In this document: in pieces, positions 23,450 to 32,017 of the stretch
How positions within the stretch are numbered: the stretch's first letter is position 1
How the letters are laid out: each line of letters starts with the position of its first letter
Assembly: GCA_017994815.1 (NCBI GenBank)
Contig: JAGOJY010000042.1
Coordinates: forward strand, 1-35,979
DNA: 35,979 nucleotides
DNA from: Acidobacteriota bacterium
GTDB taxonomy: Bacteria; Acidobacteriota; Polarisedimenticolia; J045
Direction of reading: 5' to 3'
Made by a program: the position numbers and the translations under genes
Notes under the pieces: model-generated
The model's database searches: none
What the model saw: the letters and a program-made list of their open reading frames with translations, nothing else
Told to the model about the DNA's origin: nothing

Positions 23450-26185
23450 ATGCGGATCTTGGCAGGTGTGGCATTGGTCATCGTGTTGCTGGCCTGGGCG
23501 CTCCCCGCGGAGGCGCAGACCACGATCAGCGGCAGCGTCGCCGGCACGATCAAGGACGACAAGGGGGCGCCGCTGACGGGCGTGACCGTCATCGTGTCGT
23601 CCAACGCGCTGGTGTCGGGACAGGCGTCGTCGGTGACGGACGCGAACGGCGTGTACCGGTTCCCGTCGCTGCCGCCCGGAACCTACACCATCGAGGCGCA
23701 GCTCGCCGGCTACAACCCGGTGCGCCAGGAGCGGCTGCGGATCTGGGCCGCCAAGTCCCTGGTCGTGAACATGACCCTGCCGCTGGTGGAGGTCACCGAG
23801 GAGGTCACGGTCACCGCCGCGGCGCCCACGATCAGCATCTCCGAGAACACGGTCTCGACCAAGTTCGACCTCGACTACATCGAGATGCAGCCGATCCCGC
23901 GCAACTACTACCAGGTCATCGGCACCGCGCCGGGCGTCAACATGGCCTACACGGCCTCGAGCGGCAGCGCGATGCTGGCCTACGGCGGCACCAGCGAGGG
24001 CCAGAACGCCTACACCATCGACGGTGTGAACGTGGCCGACGCCGGAGCGGGCCAGCACTGGGTGCTGCCGGCGATCCAGTGGATGCAGGAGATCCAGGTC
24101 GGCGGGCTCGGCGCGAACGCCGAGTACGGCGGCTACACCGGCGGCATCATCAACGCCGTTACCAAGTCCGGCGGCAACGAGTTCCGGGGCGAGGTCGAGT
24201 ACTACTACCAGCCGGAATCGTGGTCGTCCGACAACGACCCCGATCCGGACTCGCGCGAGGAGTACAAGTTCAGCGACCTCGCCGTGAGCTTCGGCGGCCC
24301 GATCATCAAGGACAAGCTGTGGTACTTCGTCTCGGGCGAGTACTGGAAGCAGACCTCGACGTCGTTCAAGGCCGTCGAAAGTTCGGAGCGCACGATCCCG
24401 CGCTTCCTCGGCAAGCTCACCTGGCAGCCGAGCGACAAGAACCGCTTCACCTTCGTCGGCGAGTGGGACGGCGTCAAGCACGAGCGCCGCGGGGTCAGCC
24501 GCTACACGCTGCCCGAGGCCAGCTCCAAGCAGGACGCGCCGGGCGTGTCGTTCGCGCTGCACTGGGACTCGTACCTCAGCAGCGATTACTTCTTGAACAT
24601 GAAGCTCACCGGCTACGACGGCCGGGACGACTACTTCCCCTACAACGGGTTCGACACGCCGGGACGCATCGACGAGGATACCGGCTACGCCTGGGTCAAC
24701 CAGGACATCCGCGAGATCAACCACCGCCACGTGGTGACGCTCGACTCCTCGCTCAGCGTGTTCAAGCAGGACCTGTTCGGCAAGAACGACTCGCACACGT
24801 TCAAGATCGGCCTGACGTACGAGGACGCCTCGTCGTCCGACCAGTGGCTGCGCAACGGCGGTTTCACCTACTACGACTGGTCCGGTGACTGCGAGTCCCT
24901 CGGCGCTTACTTCGACGACCCGACGTGCGGGCCGTACTACGTCGAGCGCGGATGGGGCGAGTACGACGAGGCCCTGACCTACCAGGGGCTCGCGTTTTAC
25001 GCCCAGGACACGCTGCGGATCGGGCGGGTGACGCTGAACCCCGGGCTGCGCTTCGGCACCTACAAGGCCGGCTGGCAGAACGGTAACGACAACGTCTACG
25101 ACGTGAACTACCTCGACCCGCGCTTCGGCGTCATCTGGGACGTGCGGGGCGATGCCCACAGCGCGATCAAGTTCCACTGGGGCCGCTACCACGAGAAGTT
25201 CTACACCTACATGATCGACCGCGAGCGCTCGGGCAAGGCGGTGATCCCGGACCAGGACTGCTACTGGAACTACGACACGCTGGCCTACGACGACTGCGAC
25301 GAGCCGACGCTGATCCAGGCCAAGATGGGCAACACCGACGAGCACCCGTACGTGGACGAGAGCGTGCTGACCTTCGAGCAGCAACTCGGGACGAACCATG
25401 TCCTCGGACTGGACCTGATCGACCGCCGGTTCCGCCACATCATGGCGATGATCAACACGAACAACGACTACAAGCTCGTGACCAAGCTGGACAACCCGTA
25501 CGGCGGGAAGTTCCCGGTCTACGCCCTGCTGTCGCCGCCGGAGTTCGTGCTGACGACCGACAACGGCGCCTACCGCGACTTCCAGTCGGTGGTGCTGCGC
25601 TACGAGAAGCGGCTGGCCAACAGCTGGTCCTTGCGCAGCTCGCTCGTCTGGACCGATCTCGACGGGAACATCGCCAAGAACAACGGCTACGCCGACGAGT
25701 GGCGCGACAAGAACGGCTTCTACAACAACGACGGCAACATGGACTACGCGTTCAGCGAGTGGGAGTACAAGCTGACGGCGTCGTACCTGCTGCCCAAGGG
25801 CTTCGAAGTGGGCGGGAACTACACGTACCTGTCGGGCTGGTACTGGACGCCGTACGGCCGCGTGCGCGACCTCGGCGACTACGGCTACAACGCCAGCATC
25901 GGGCGCGACATCAACCTGGTGCCGCGCGGCTCGGAGCAGTTCCCGGACCGCCACCTCTTGGACCTGCGAGTGGCCTGGACGACCAAGCTGCCGCGCGGGA
26001 TGTCGCTGACGACGTCGCTGGAGGCATTCAACGTCCTGGACAAGGACACGGTGCTCGACATCTACGACCGCTTTGGCAACTGCTACATCGAGGACGGACG
26101 CTGCTTCAAGGCCAGCAACTTCGAAGACGAGTACCAGCTCGAAACGCCGCGCCAGCTTCGCGCCGGCGTTCGCTGGTCGTTCTGA
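23450..26185 (+). CDS. TonB-dependent receptor with N-terminal carboxypeptidase-regulatory domain
   Basis: 911 residues. ATG at 23450 has GGGGAGG 5 bases upstream. Signal peptide LAGVALVIVLLAWALPAEAQ. A CarboxypepD_reg-like Ig domain follows (residues about 25-110: GTIKDDKGAPLTGVTVIV, DANGVYRFPSLPPGTYTIEA). The plug comes next (about 115-240: TENTV-like region, YTIDGVNVADAG, ANAEYGGYTGGIINAVTKSGGNEFRG), then a 22-strand-type barrel ending QLRAGVRWSF. It is the outer-membrane importer of the GntR locus. The predicted extracellular loops are strongly acidic and hold three closely spaced Cys pairs (481/493, 604/616, 878/885). No SusD-like partner is present. Polymer or peptide uptake is inferred. 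Confidence 0.93.
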   Translation: MRILAGVALVIVLLAWALPAEAQTTISGSVAGTIKDDKGAPLTGVTVIVSSNALVSGQASSVTDANGVYRFPSLPPGTYTIEAQLAGYNPVRQERLRIWAAKSLVVNMTLPLVEVTEEVTVTAAAPTISISENTVSTKFDLDYIEMQPIPRNYYQVIGTAPGVNMAYTASSGSAMLAYGGTSEGQNAYTIDGVNVADAGAGQHWVLPAIQWMQEIQVGGLGANAEYGGYTGGIINAVTKSGGNEFRGEVEYYYQPESWSSDNDPDPDSREEYKFSDLAVSFGGPIIKDKLWYFVSGEYWKQTSTSFKAVESSERTIPRFLGKLTWQPSDKNRFTFVGEWDGVKHERRGVSRYTLPEASSKQDAPGVSFALHWDSYLSSDYFLNMKLTGYDGRDDYFPYNGFDTPGRIDEDTGYAWVNQDIREINHRHVVTLDSSLSVFKQDLFGKNDSHTFKIGLTYEDASSSDQWLRNGGFTYYDWSGDCESLGAYFDDPTCGPYYVERGWGEYDEALTYQGLAFYAQDTLRIGRVTLNPGLRFGTYKAGWQNGNDNVYDVNYLDPRFGVIWDVRGDAHSAIKFHWGRYHEKFYTYMIDRERSGKAVIPDQDCYWNYDTLAYDDCDEPTLIQAKMGNTDEHPYVDESVLTFEQQLGTNHVLGLDLIDRRFRHIMAMINTNNDYKLVTKLDNPYGGKFPVYALLSPPEFVLTTDNGAYRDFQSVVLRYEKRLANSWSLRSSLVWTDLDGNIAKNNGYADEWRDKNGFYNNDGNMDYAFSEWEYKLTASYLLPKGFEVGGNYTYLSGWYWTPYGRVRDLGDYGYNASIGRDINLVPRGSEQFPDRHLLDLRVAWTTKLPRGMSLTTSLEAFNVLDKDTVLDIYDRFGNCYIEDGRCFKASNFEDEYQLETPRQLRAGVRWSF

Positions 26186-26222
26186 GCGGGCGGGCGCCGG
26201 CGCCGGAACTGGAGGCAGACCG

Positions 26223-27098
26223 GTGAACCGGCTGCTGGCGCTCCTCGTTGCCTCGCTCGCGTGCCTGGGCCAGCCGCTGCTGGCCCAGGCACCGGTTTCC
26301 CGCGGCCACCTCGTGCTCGTCGGCGGGGGCGACAAACCGGACGCCGCGATGCGCAAGTTCATCGAGCTGGCGGGCGGGCCGGCGGCGCCGATCGTGGTGC
26401 TGCCGACGGCCTCGGAAGAGGTGGACGCCGCGGAGTACTACGCCAAGCTGTTCCAGGACGAACTCGGCTGCGCCAACGCGCGGGTCCTGGACGTCAAGAC
26501 CCGCGAGGACGCGGCGCGCCCCGCGTTCGTCGAGGCGACGGCCGCGGCGCGCGGGATCTTCTTCGGCGGCGGGGACCAGGCGCGGATCACGCGCGCGCTG
26601 CTCGACACGCCGCTCGGCGACGCCATCGCGGCGGCCCACGCCCACGGCGCCGTCGTCGGCGGGACATCGGCCGGCACCGCCTGCCAGAGCGCGCTGATGA
26701 TCACCGGCGAGGGCGACTTCACCGTCATCCGCGACGACAGCGTCGAGCTGACGCGTGGGCTGGGGTTCTTCCGCGGCGTGATCGTGGACCAGCACTTCAT
26801 CGCCCGCCAGCGCGAGAACCGGCTGCTCTCGGTGATCCTCGAGCGGCCGGACCTGCTCGGCGTGGGGGTCGACGAGGACACCGCGATCTGGGTCCGTCCC
26901 GACGACACGTTCGAGGTGCTCGGCACGCGCTCGGTGATGGTCCTCGACGCCTCGGGCGCGCGCGTGGCGCGCGAGTCTGCCAGGGGCGGCGGGTTGCTCG
27001 GCGTCCACGACCTGCGCGTGCACATCCTGCTGCCGGGCGAGGGTTACGACATCGTCAAGCGCGCGCCGATCGCGCCCGCCCCCGCGAGGACGGAATGA
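26223..27098 (+). CDS. Secreted cyanophycinase (peptidase S51 family)
   Basis: 291 residues, GTG start at 26223 with TGGAGG 8 bases upstream. The signal peptide (LLALLVASLACLGQPLLAQA) puts it outside the cytoplasm, unlike intracellular CphB and like the secreted CphE type. Motifs: HLVLVGGGDKPDAAM, FFGGGDQARI, nucleophile S149 in VVGGTSAGTACQS, and the cyanophycinase hallmark VDQHFIARQRENRLL (H191). Known enzymes cut multi-L-arginyl-poly-aspartate to beta-Asp-Arg dipeptides. The stop overlaps the CapA-like gene start by 4 bases. Related S51 peptidases cut other alpha-Asp or beta-Asp bonds, so the exact substrate is uncertain. Confidence 0.92.
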   Translation: MNRLLALLVASLACLGQPLLAQAPVSRGHLVLVGGGDKPDAAMRKFIELAGGPAAPIVVLPTASEEVDAAEYYAKLFQDELGCANARVLDVKTREDAARPAFVEATAAARGIFFGGGDQARITRALLDTPLGDAIAAAHAHGAVVGGTSAGTACQSALMITGEGDFTVIRDDSVELTRGLGFFRGVIVDQHFIARQRENRLLSVILERPDLLGVGVDEDTAIWVRPDDTFEVLGTRSVMVLDASGARVARESARGGGLLGVHDLRVHILLPGEGYDIVKRAPIAPAPARTE

Positions 27099-28423
27099 TC
27101 AATCGCCGGTTGGCCCTCGTCACGGTCCTGCTCGCCGCGGCCGTTCCGCTCGCCGGCACGCCCGACACGCCGCGGCTGACGTTCGACCAGGAGCAGTCGG
27201 TCTACAGCCGCCGCATCCACCCGGCCGCGGTGGAAGAGGCGGTCGACTGGCCGGGGCGGGTGACCGGCCTGTTGCGCGAGGAGCCGGGCGACGTCGTCAT
27301 CACCGCGGTCGGGGACATGATCTTCAACCAGCAGATCTCGAACCTGCGCGAGCCGCACCACCGGCAGCTCCTGCGGATCATGCAGGAGGCCGACCTGGCC
27401 TACGGCAACCTCGAGTTCTCGCTGAACAGCCACCCCGAGGCGCAGCGCGTGTTCTACAACTTCCGCGCCGACCCGGAGTTCGCGTGGGAGCTGGCCGCCA
27501 CCGGCATCAACCTCGTCAGCATGGCCAACAACCACGCGCTGGACTTCGGCCCGGAAGGGCTGCGCGACTGCCTGGCGGCGCTCGACCGTGCCGGGATCAC
27601 GTACGCCGGGGCCGGGCTGACGCTGGCCGACGCCCGGGCGCCCGGCACCACGCGCGTGCAGTCCCGCAAGACCAGGTTCGCGCTCCTGTCGTACATGCGC
27701 TACTGGACGCGGAAGTTCCGCTGCGCCGATCCCGCCGCGCCGTGCCTGGCGACGATCGACCCGGCGACGATCCTGGTGGCCAAGGAGGGCGGAAAGGTCG
27801 AGGCGATCGAGGGCCCGCTGGAGGACGACGTCAAGGCGATGGAGGACGACATCGCCCTCGCCCGGCGCCACAACGACTTCGTGATCGTCTCGCTGCACAA
27901 CCACGACCTGAGCCACCAGCGTGCTTACGGCGTCCAGGACACGACGCCCGCCAACGACGAGATCATGTACCGCCGCGCGATCGACGCCGGGGCCGACATG
28001 GTCCTCGGCAGCGGACCCCACGTCCTGCGCGGGATCGAGATCTACAAGGGCAAGCCGATCTTCTACAGCCTGTCCAACTTCCTCTACCAGTACCGGACGC
28101 CGGACAAGATCCCGGTCGACCTCGTGCACCAGCGCGACGGCGAGATCGAGCGCGGGACCAACCTCTCGGTCTGGGACCGCCGCGACCACCCCCGGACGTT
28201 CGAGGGGATCCTCGCGCGCTTCACCGTCCGCGAGAACCAGCTGCGGCGGATCGAGCTTCTGCCGGTGACGATCGACGACGAGGGGCCGCTGTACGGCGTG
28301 CCGCGCCTCGCCAACTCGGCGCGCGGGCGCGAGATCCTCGATCTGGTGCAGAAGCTGTCGCGGTCGTACGGGACCCGCTTGGCCGAGAAGGGCTGGTACG
28401 CCGAGGTCCCGCTGCCGCGCTGA
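27095..28423 (+). CDS. capA: CapA/PgsA-type poly-gamma-glutamate-associated metallophosphatase-fold protein
   Basis: 442 residues, ATG overlapping the cyanophycinase stop. Signal peptide (RRLALVTVLLAAAVPLAG). The CapA domain is recognisable: VVITAVGDMIFNQQ, ADLAYGNLEFSL, LVSMANNHALDFGPEGL, VIVSLHNHD, VLGSGPHVLRGIEIYKGKPIFYSLSNFL, with the metal-binding D, N and H residues of the calcineurin-like fold. CapA proteins are tied to poly-gamma-glutamate handling. Operon coupling to a cyanophycinase places it in poly-amino-acid chemistry here. Whether it acts in breakdown, binding or synthesis is not visible. Confidence 0.9.
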   Translation: MINRRLALVTVLLAAAVPLAGTPDTPRLTFDQEQSVYSRRIHPAAVEEAVDWPGRVTGLLREEPGDVVITAVGDMIFNQQISNLREPHHRQLLRIMQEADLAYGNLEFSLNSHPEAQRVFYNFRADPEFAWELAATGINLVSMANNHALDFGPEGLRDCLAALDRAGITYAGAGLTLADARAPGTTRVQSRKTRFALLSYMRYWTRKFRCADPAAPCLATIDPATILVAKEGGKVEAIEGPLEDDVKAMEDDIALARRHNDFVIVSLHNHDLSHQRAYGVQDTTPANDEIMYRRAIDAGADMVLGSGPHVLRGIEIYKGKPIFYSLSNFLYQYRTPDKIPVDLVHQRDGEIERGTNLSVWDRRDHPRTFEGILARFTVRENQLRRIELLPVTIDDEGPLYGVPRLANSARGREILDLVQKLSRSYGTRLAEKGWYAEVPLPR

Positions 28424-28517
28424 GCGCGGGCTGCCGGGCGCGGTCCACGTTATCCTCGCCGGTGAACCTCGCCGCGGCCGCCGCCCGCGCCGCCCCGGCC
28501 CCGCGAAACGGCGCGCG

Positions 28518-30182
28518 ATGCTCGGCGACCTCTGGTACAAGAACGCCCTGATCTACAGCCTCGACCTCGAGACGTTCATGGACGGGAACGGCGACGGGGT
28601 CGGCGACTTCCAGGGCCTGATCTCCCGGCTGGACTACCTCGAGGCGCTCGGTGTCGACGCGCTGTGGCTCGCGCCGTTCCAGCCGACGCCGAACCGCGAC
28701 AACGGCTACGACATCTGCGATTACTACGGCGTGGACCCGCGCCACGGCTCGTCGGGCGATTTCGTGGAGTTCGTGCACCAGGCCCGGCGCCGCGGGCTGA
28801 AGATCATCATCGACCTGGTCGTGAACCACACGTCGGACGAGCACCGCTGGTTCCGCGACGCGCGCGGCGGCAACGAGTCGAAGCACCGCGACTGGTACAT
28901 CTGGTCGAAGAAGCGGCCGCCGGACTGGAACAAGGGGATGGTCTTCCCCGGCGTGCAGAAGTCGACCTGGACGCGCGACAAGCAGTCCGGGGCCTACTAC
29001 TTCCACCGCTTCTACGAGTTCCAGCCCGACCTCAACATGGACAACCCGGAGGTGCGGCGCGAGATTCGCCGCATCATCGGCTACTGGCTGGAGCTGGGCG
29101 TGGACGGCTTCCGGGTCGACGCGGTGCCGTTCATCATCGAGCACCCCGACCCGCGGGGCGGCAAGCCGGAACTGAAGTTCGAGTACCTGGCCGAGATGCG
29201 CGAGTTCCTGCAGTGGCGCCGCGGCGACGCCGTGCTCCTCGGGGAGGCCAACGTCCTCCCGCGCGAGTCGCGCCGCTACTTCACCGGCATCCACATGATG
29301 TTCAACTTCTTCGTCAACCAGCACCTGTTCTACGCGCTCGCGAGCGGGGACGCGCGGCCGCTGGCGCGGGCGCTGCGCGCGACGCGGCGGATCCCGCCGG
29401 CCGCGCAGTGGGCGCAGTTCCTGCGCAACCACGACGAGCTGGACCTTGGCCGGCTCGACGAGGTGCAGCGCGAGGCCGTCTTCGCGCGGTTCGGCCCGGA
29501 TCCCGGGATGAAGCTGTACGGGCGCGGCATCCGGCGCCGGCTGTCGTCGATGCTCGGCGACCGCGCGCGCGAGGAACTCGCGCACAGCATGGTGTTCGCG
29601 CTACCCGGCACGCCGGTCGTGCGCTACGGGGACGAGATCGGGATGGGCGAGGACCTGCGGCTGAACGAGCGCGACGCGGTGCGCACGCCGATGCAGTGGT
29701 CCGACGCCGCCAACGGCGGCTTCTCGCGCGCGGCGCGGACGGTGCACCCGGTCATCGACGCGGGCGCGTACGGCTACCGCCACGTCAACGTCGATCGCCA
29801 AGAGCGCGATCCCGCTTCGCTATTGCGCTGGACGATGCGCATGATCCGCCTGCGCAAGATGTGCCCCGAGGTCGGCTGGGGCAGCTACGAGATCCTCGCC
29901 ACCGGGTCCCCGCACGTGCTGGCGCTGCGCTACGACTGGAACGGCAGCACCGTGGTGACGTTGCACAACTTCGACGAGAAACCGCACGAGGTACGGGTGC
30001 GCCTGGAAGGCGCCGGCCTCGAGCGGCTGGAGAACCTCCTCGTCGCCGACGGGAGCCGGGCCGACGCGCTCGGCCGGCACCGCGTCGCGCTCGAAGCGTC
30101 CGGGTACCGCTGGTACCGCGCGGGCGGCCCGCGCGCCGCGTCGGGCGGCAAGGCGGCGTTCCCGCCGCGGCCGGGCCGCTGA
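28518..30182 (+). CDS. GH13 trehalose synthase-like alpha-glucan enzyme
   Basis: 554 residues, no signal peptide. The (beta/alpha)8 barrel has GH13 motifs: DLVVNHTSDEH, nucleophile D201 in GFRVDAVPF, acid/base E243 in LLGEANVL, and D306 in RNHDEL. The WYKNALIYSLDLETFMDGNGDGVGDFQG start, YIWSKKRPP and YFHRFYEFQPDLNMDNPEV are close to trehalose synthase (GH13_16), which interconverts maltose and trehalose. A C-terminal beta domain (RYDWNGSTVVTLHNFDEK) follows. No maltokinase is fused or adjacent. Start ATG 28518 has no strong ribosome site. Related alpha-glucosidase activity is the main alternative. Confidence 0.85.
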   Translation: MLGDLWYKNALIYSLDLETFMDGNGDGVGDFQGLISRLDYLEALGVDALWLAPFQPTPNRDNGYDICDYYGVDPRHGSSGDFVEFVHQARRRGLKIIIDLVVNHTSDEHRWFRDARGGNESKHRDWYIWSKKRPPDWNKGMVFPGVQKSTWTRDKQSGAYYFHRFYEFQPDLNMDNPEVRREIRRIIGYWLELGVDGFRVDAVPFIIEHPDPRGGKPELKFEYLAEMREFLQWRRGDAVLLGEANVLPRESRRYFTGIHMMFNFFVNQHLFYALASGDARPLARALRATRRIPPAAQWAQFLRNHDELDLGRLDEVQREAVFARFGPDPGMKLYGRGIRRRLSSMLGDRAREELAHSMVFALPGTPVVRYGDEIGMGEDLRLNERDAVRTPMQWSDAANGGFSRAARTVHPVIDAGAYGYRHVNVDRQERDPASLLRWTMRMIRLRKMCPEVGWGSYEILATGSPHVLALRYDWNGSTVVTLHNFDEKPHEVRVRLEGAGLERLENLLVADGSRADALGRHRVALEASGYRWYRAGGPRAASGGKAAFPPRPGR

Positions 30183-30189
30183 GGCCGGT

Positions 30190-30435
30190 GTGGGCGGGGA
30201 CTGGATCGACCTCCTGCAGTGGCCGGCGATGGTCGTCACGCTGCTCGGGGCCTGGCTCGTCGCGTCGCGGCGCCGCTTTCGCCGGAACTGGGGTTTCTGG
30301 GCGTTCCTGTCGAGCAACGTCCTGTGGACGGCGTGGGGTTGGCACGACGGTGCCTACGCCCTGATCGCGCTGCAGGTGGGGCTGGCCGCGCTGAACCTGC
30401 GCGGGGCGGTGAAGACGCAGCCCGCGGACCGCTGA
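30190..30435 (+). CDS. Small inner-membrane protein, two to three helices
   Basis: 81 residues, GTG start at 30190, 7 bases after the GH13 stop, so probably co-transcribed. Hydrophobic segments are around residues 12-26 (AMVVTLLGAWLVASR), 35-49 (WGFWAFLSSNVLWTAWG) and 55-72 (YALIALQVGLAALNLRG), with a basic RRRFRRN loop between the first two. The shape resembles half of a PnuC/SWEET-like unit, but I do not recognise a named family. The function is unknown. Confidence 0.7.
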   Translation: MGGDWIDLLQWPAMVVTLLGAWLVASRRRFRRNWGFWAFLSSNVLWTAWGWHDGAYALIALQVGLAALNLRGAVKTQPADR

Positions 30436-30510
30436 CCGCGTGGTGAAAAGCGGGCCCCGCGGCGGACGACGGGGCTAAGATGGGCCCCGAACCCGGGGGG
30501 CCGCCACGCC

Positions 30511-31935
30511 GTGAGCTGGCCGCAGGTGCGTTGGCAGGTGGTCGTGACGATGCTCGCCGCGGCGGCGCTCGTCGGGGCGCAGTCGTACAGCCTGTTGGCC
30601 TTCCACGACGTCGCCGAGGGGATCACGATCGCGCTCGGCTGCGCGGTGTTCGTCGTGGCGTTCCAGGGTTTGCGGCTGCCGGCCAACGGGTTCTTTCTCG
30701 TCGTCAGTTGCGGGTTTCTCTCGGCCACCGTGCTGCGGCTCGCGCACACGGATGCCTACCGCGACATCGTCTCGCGGGGGCTGCTCACGGCGGACGTGCC
30801 GCTGCGGCTGGCGCTGGCGATGCGACTGACGCTGGCGGTGTCGTTCCTGCTCGCGCCGCTCGTCGCGCGCCGCAGCCTGCGTGCCGTGACGGTTGGCGTG
30901 CCGTACGCCGCGTGGACGGTGCTCGTTCTCGGCGCGACCTACCTGGCGCGCGTCGAGCCGGCGTTCGTGACCGCGAGCGGGTCGACGGCGGCGCGGCAGG
31001 TGGCGGAGGGCGCGGTCGGCGCGCTGTTCGTCGTGGCCGCGGCGCTCGCGCTGCGGGGCAGCGAGGGGACCGGGCGCGGGCGGCGGATCCTGCTCGCCAC
31101 GGCGCTCGGGATGGCGGCCGCAGCTTCGTTCCTGTTCGCGCGCGAGGACCCGCCGTACACCGACCACGAGACGTTTGCCGCGTACTACCTGACGGCCGGC
31201 TGGTTCGCGATCGTGCTCGGGGTTGCGCTGCACGACTGCGTGACTCGCCCGCTGGCGCGCCTGCGGCAGGTGGCGGCGGAAGCCAGCGACGCCCAGGCCC
31301 GGCTGATCAGGGCCCTCGGCCACGAGCTGCGCACCCCTTTGACCCCGGCCCTCGCCGCGGCGGAGGTGCTGGCGTCGCGCAGCGACCTGCCGGCGCAGGT
31401 CAAGGACGACCTGCGGCTGATCCGCAGGAACATCGAGCTGGAGGCGCGACTGATCGACGCGCTGCTGGCCGCGCGCGACGGGCCCCCGCAGTCGCTGCAG
31501 GGGACACTGGGGCAGTTCCGCGCCGAGGTGGACCAGACCGCCCCGCCGGCGGCGCGGCGCGCCGGCGCCGGGGCGCGCGTGCTCCTGGTGGAGGATCACC
31601 CGGAGGCCGCCGCCATGTTGGCCCGCTTGCTCCGGCTCGCCGGCCACGAGGTCGCGGTGGCCGGCGGCCTCGCGGCGGCGGTCGAGGCCGCCCAGGGACG
31701 CGCGTTCGACGTCGTGGTCAGCGACATCGATCTGCCGGACGGCTCGGGGCAGGATCTGCTGCTGCGGCTCGGCTCGCGGCTGCCCGCGATCGCGATCTCC
31801 GGCTCCGGCACCGAAGAGGACGCGCGGCGCAGCCTTGCGGCCGGGTTCACCGCGCACCTCGTCAAGCCCGTCGACATCGACGCGCTCGACGCGGCGCTGC
31901 GCAAGGCGCTGGCCGATCGCATTTCTTCTTTGTGA
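30511..31935 (+). CDS. MASE3-like membrane sensor with HisKA and receiver domains but no ATPase domain
   Basis: 474 residues, GTG start at 30511 with a G-rich site upstream. Residues 1-240 are a membrane sensor with about seven helices, starting like MASE3 (LLAFHDVAEGITIALGCAVFV). The HisKA dimerisation helix pair spans about 262-320 with phospho-acceptor H271 (ALGHELRTPLTP). A receiver domain follows at 355-470 with E361/D362, phospho-acceptor D405 (VVVSDIDLP), S430 and K452 (HLVKPVD). Only ~33 residues separate HisKA from receiver. The HATPase_c domain (normally over 100 residues, with N and G boxes) is absent, so it cannot autophosphorylate alone. It probably works as a phosphorelay or dimerising partner. 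Confidence 0.87.
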   Translation: MSWPQVRWQVVVTMLAAAALVGAQSYSLLAFHDVAEGITIALGCAVFVVAFQGLRLPANGFFLVVSCGFLSATVLRLAHTDAYRDIVSRGLLTADVPLRLALAMRLTLAVSFLLAPLVARRSLRAVTVGVPYAAWTVLVLGATYLARVEPAFVTASGSTAARQVAEGAVGALFVVAAALALRGSEGTGRGRRILLATALGMAAAASFLFAREDPPYTDHETFAAYYLTAGWFAIVLGVALHDCVTRPLARLRQVAAEASDAQARLIRALGHELRTPLTPALAAAEVLASRSDLPAQVKDDLRLIRRNIELEARLIDALLAARDGPPQSLQGTLGQFRAEVDQTAPPAARRAGAGARVLLVEDHPEAAAMLARLLRLAGHEVAVAGGLAAAVEAAQGRAFDVVVSDIDLPDGSGQDLLLRLGSRLPAIAISGSGTEEDARRSLAAGFTAHLVKPVDIDALDAALRKALADRISSL

Positions 31936-31958
31936 CGCGGCGAGTCTCGCGCTACATT
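31930..31958 (+). promoter_or_regulatory. Putative promoter of the lytic transglycosylase gene
   Basis: TTGTGA (31930-31935) and TACATT (31953-31958) are 17 bases apart, each about 4 of 6 to consensus, overlapping the stop of the preceding gene. The predicted leader is about 53 nt before ATG 32018. Confidence 0.35.
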
Positions 31959-32017
31959 CCCGTCGGGCGAAGGTGGCGCGCGGAGGGGCCCGCGGAGCCA
32001 CCGTTCCAGGGACGGAC

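Noticed and set aside
23132..26362. Minus-strand open frame of about 1076 codons
   Set aside because: Antisense of the TonB receptor and cyanophycinase genes. Composition is V/A/R/H-rich without motifs, whereas the sense frames have clear families.
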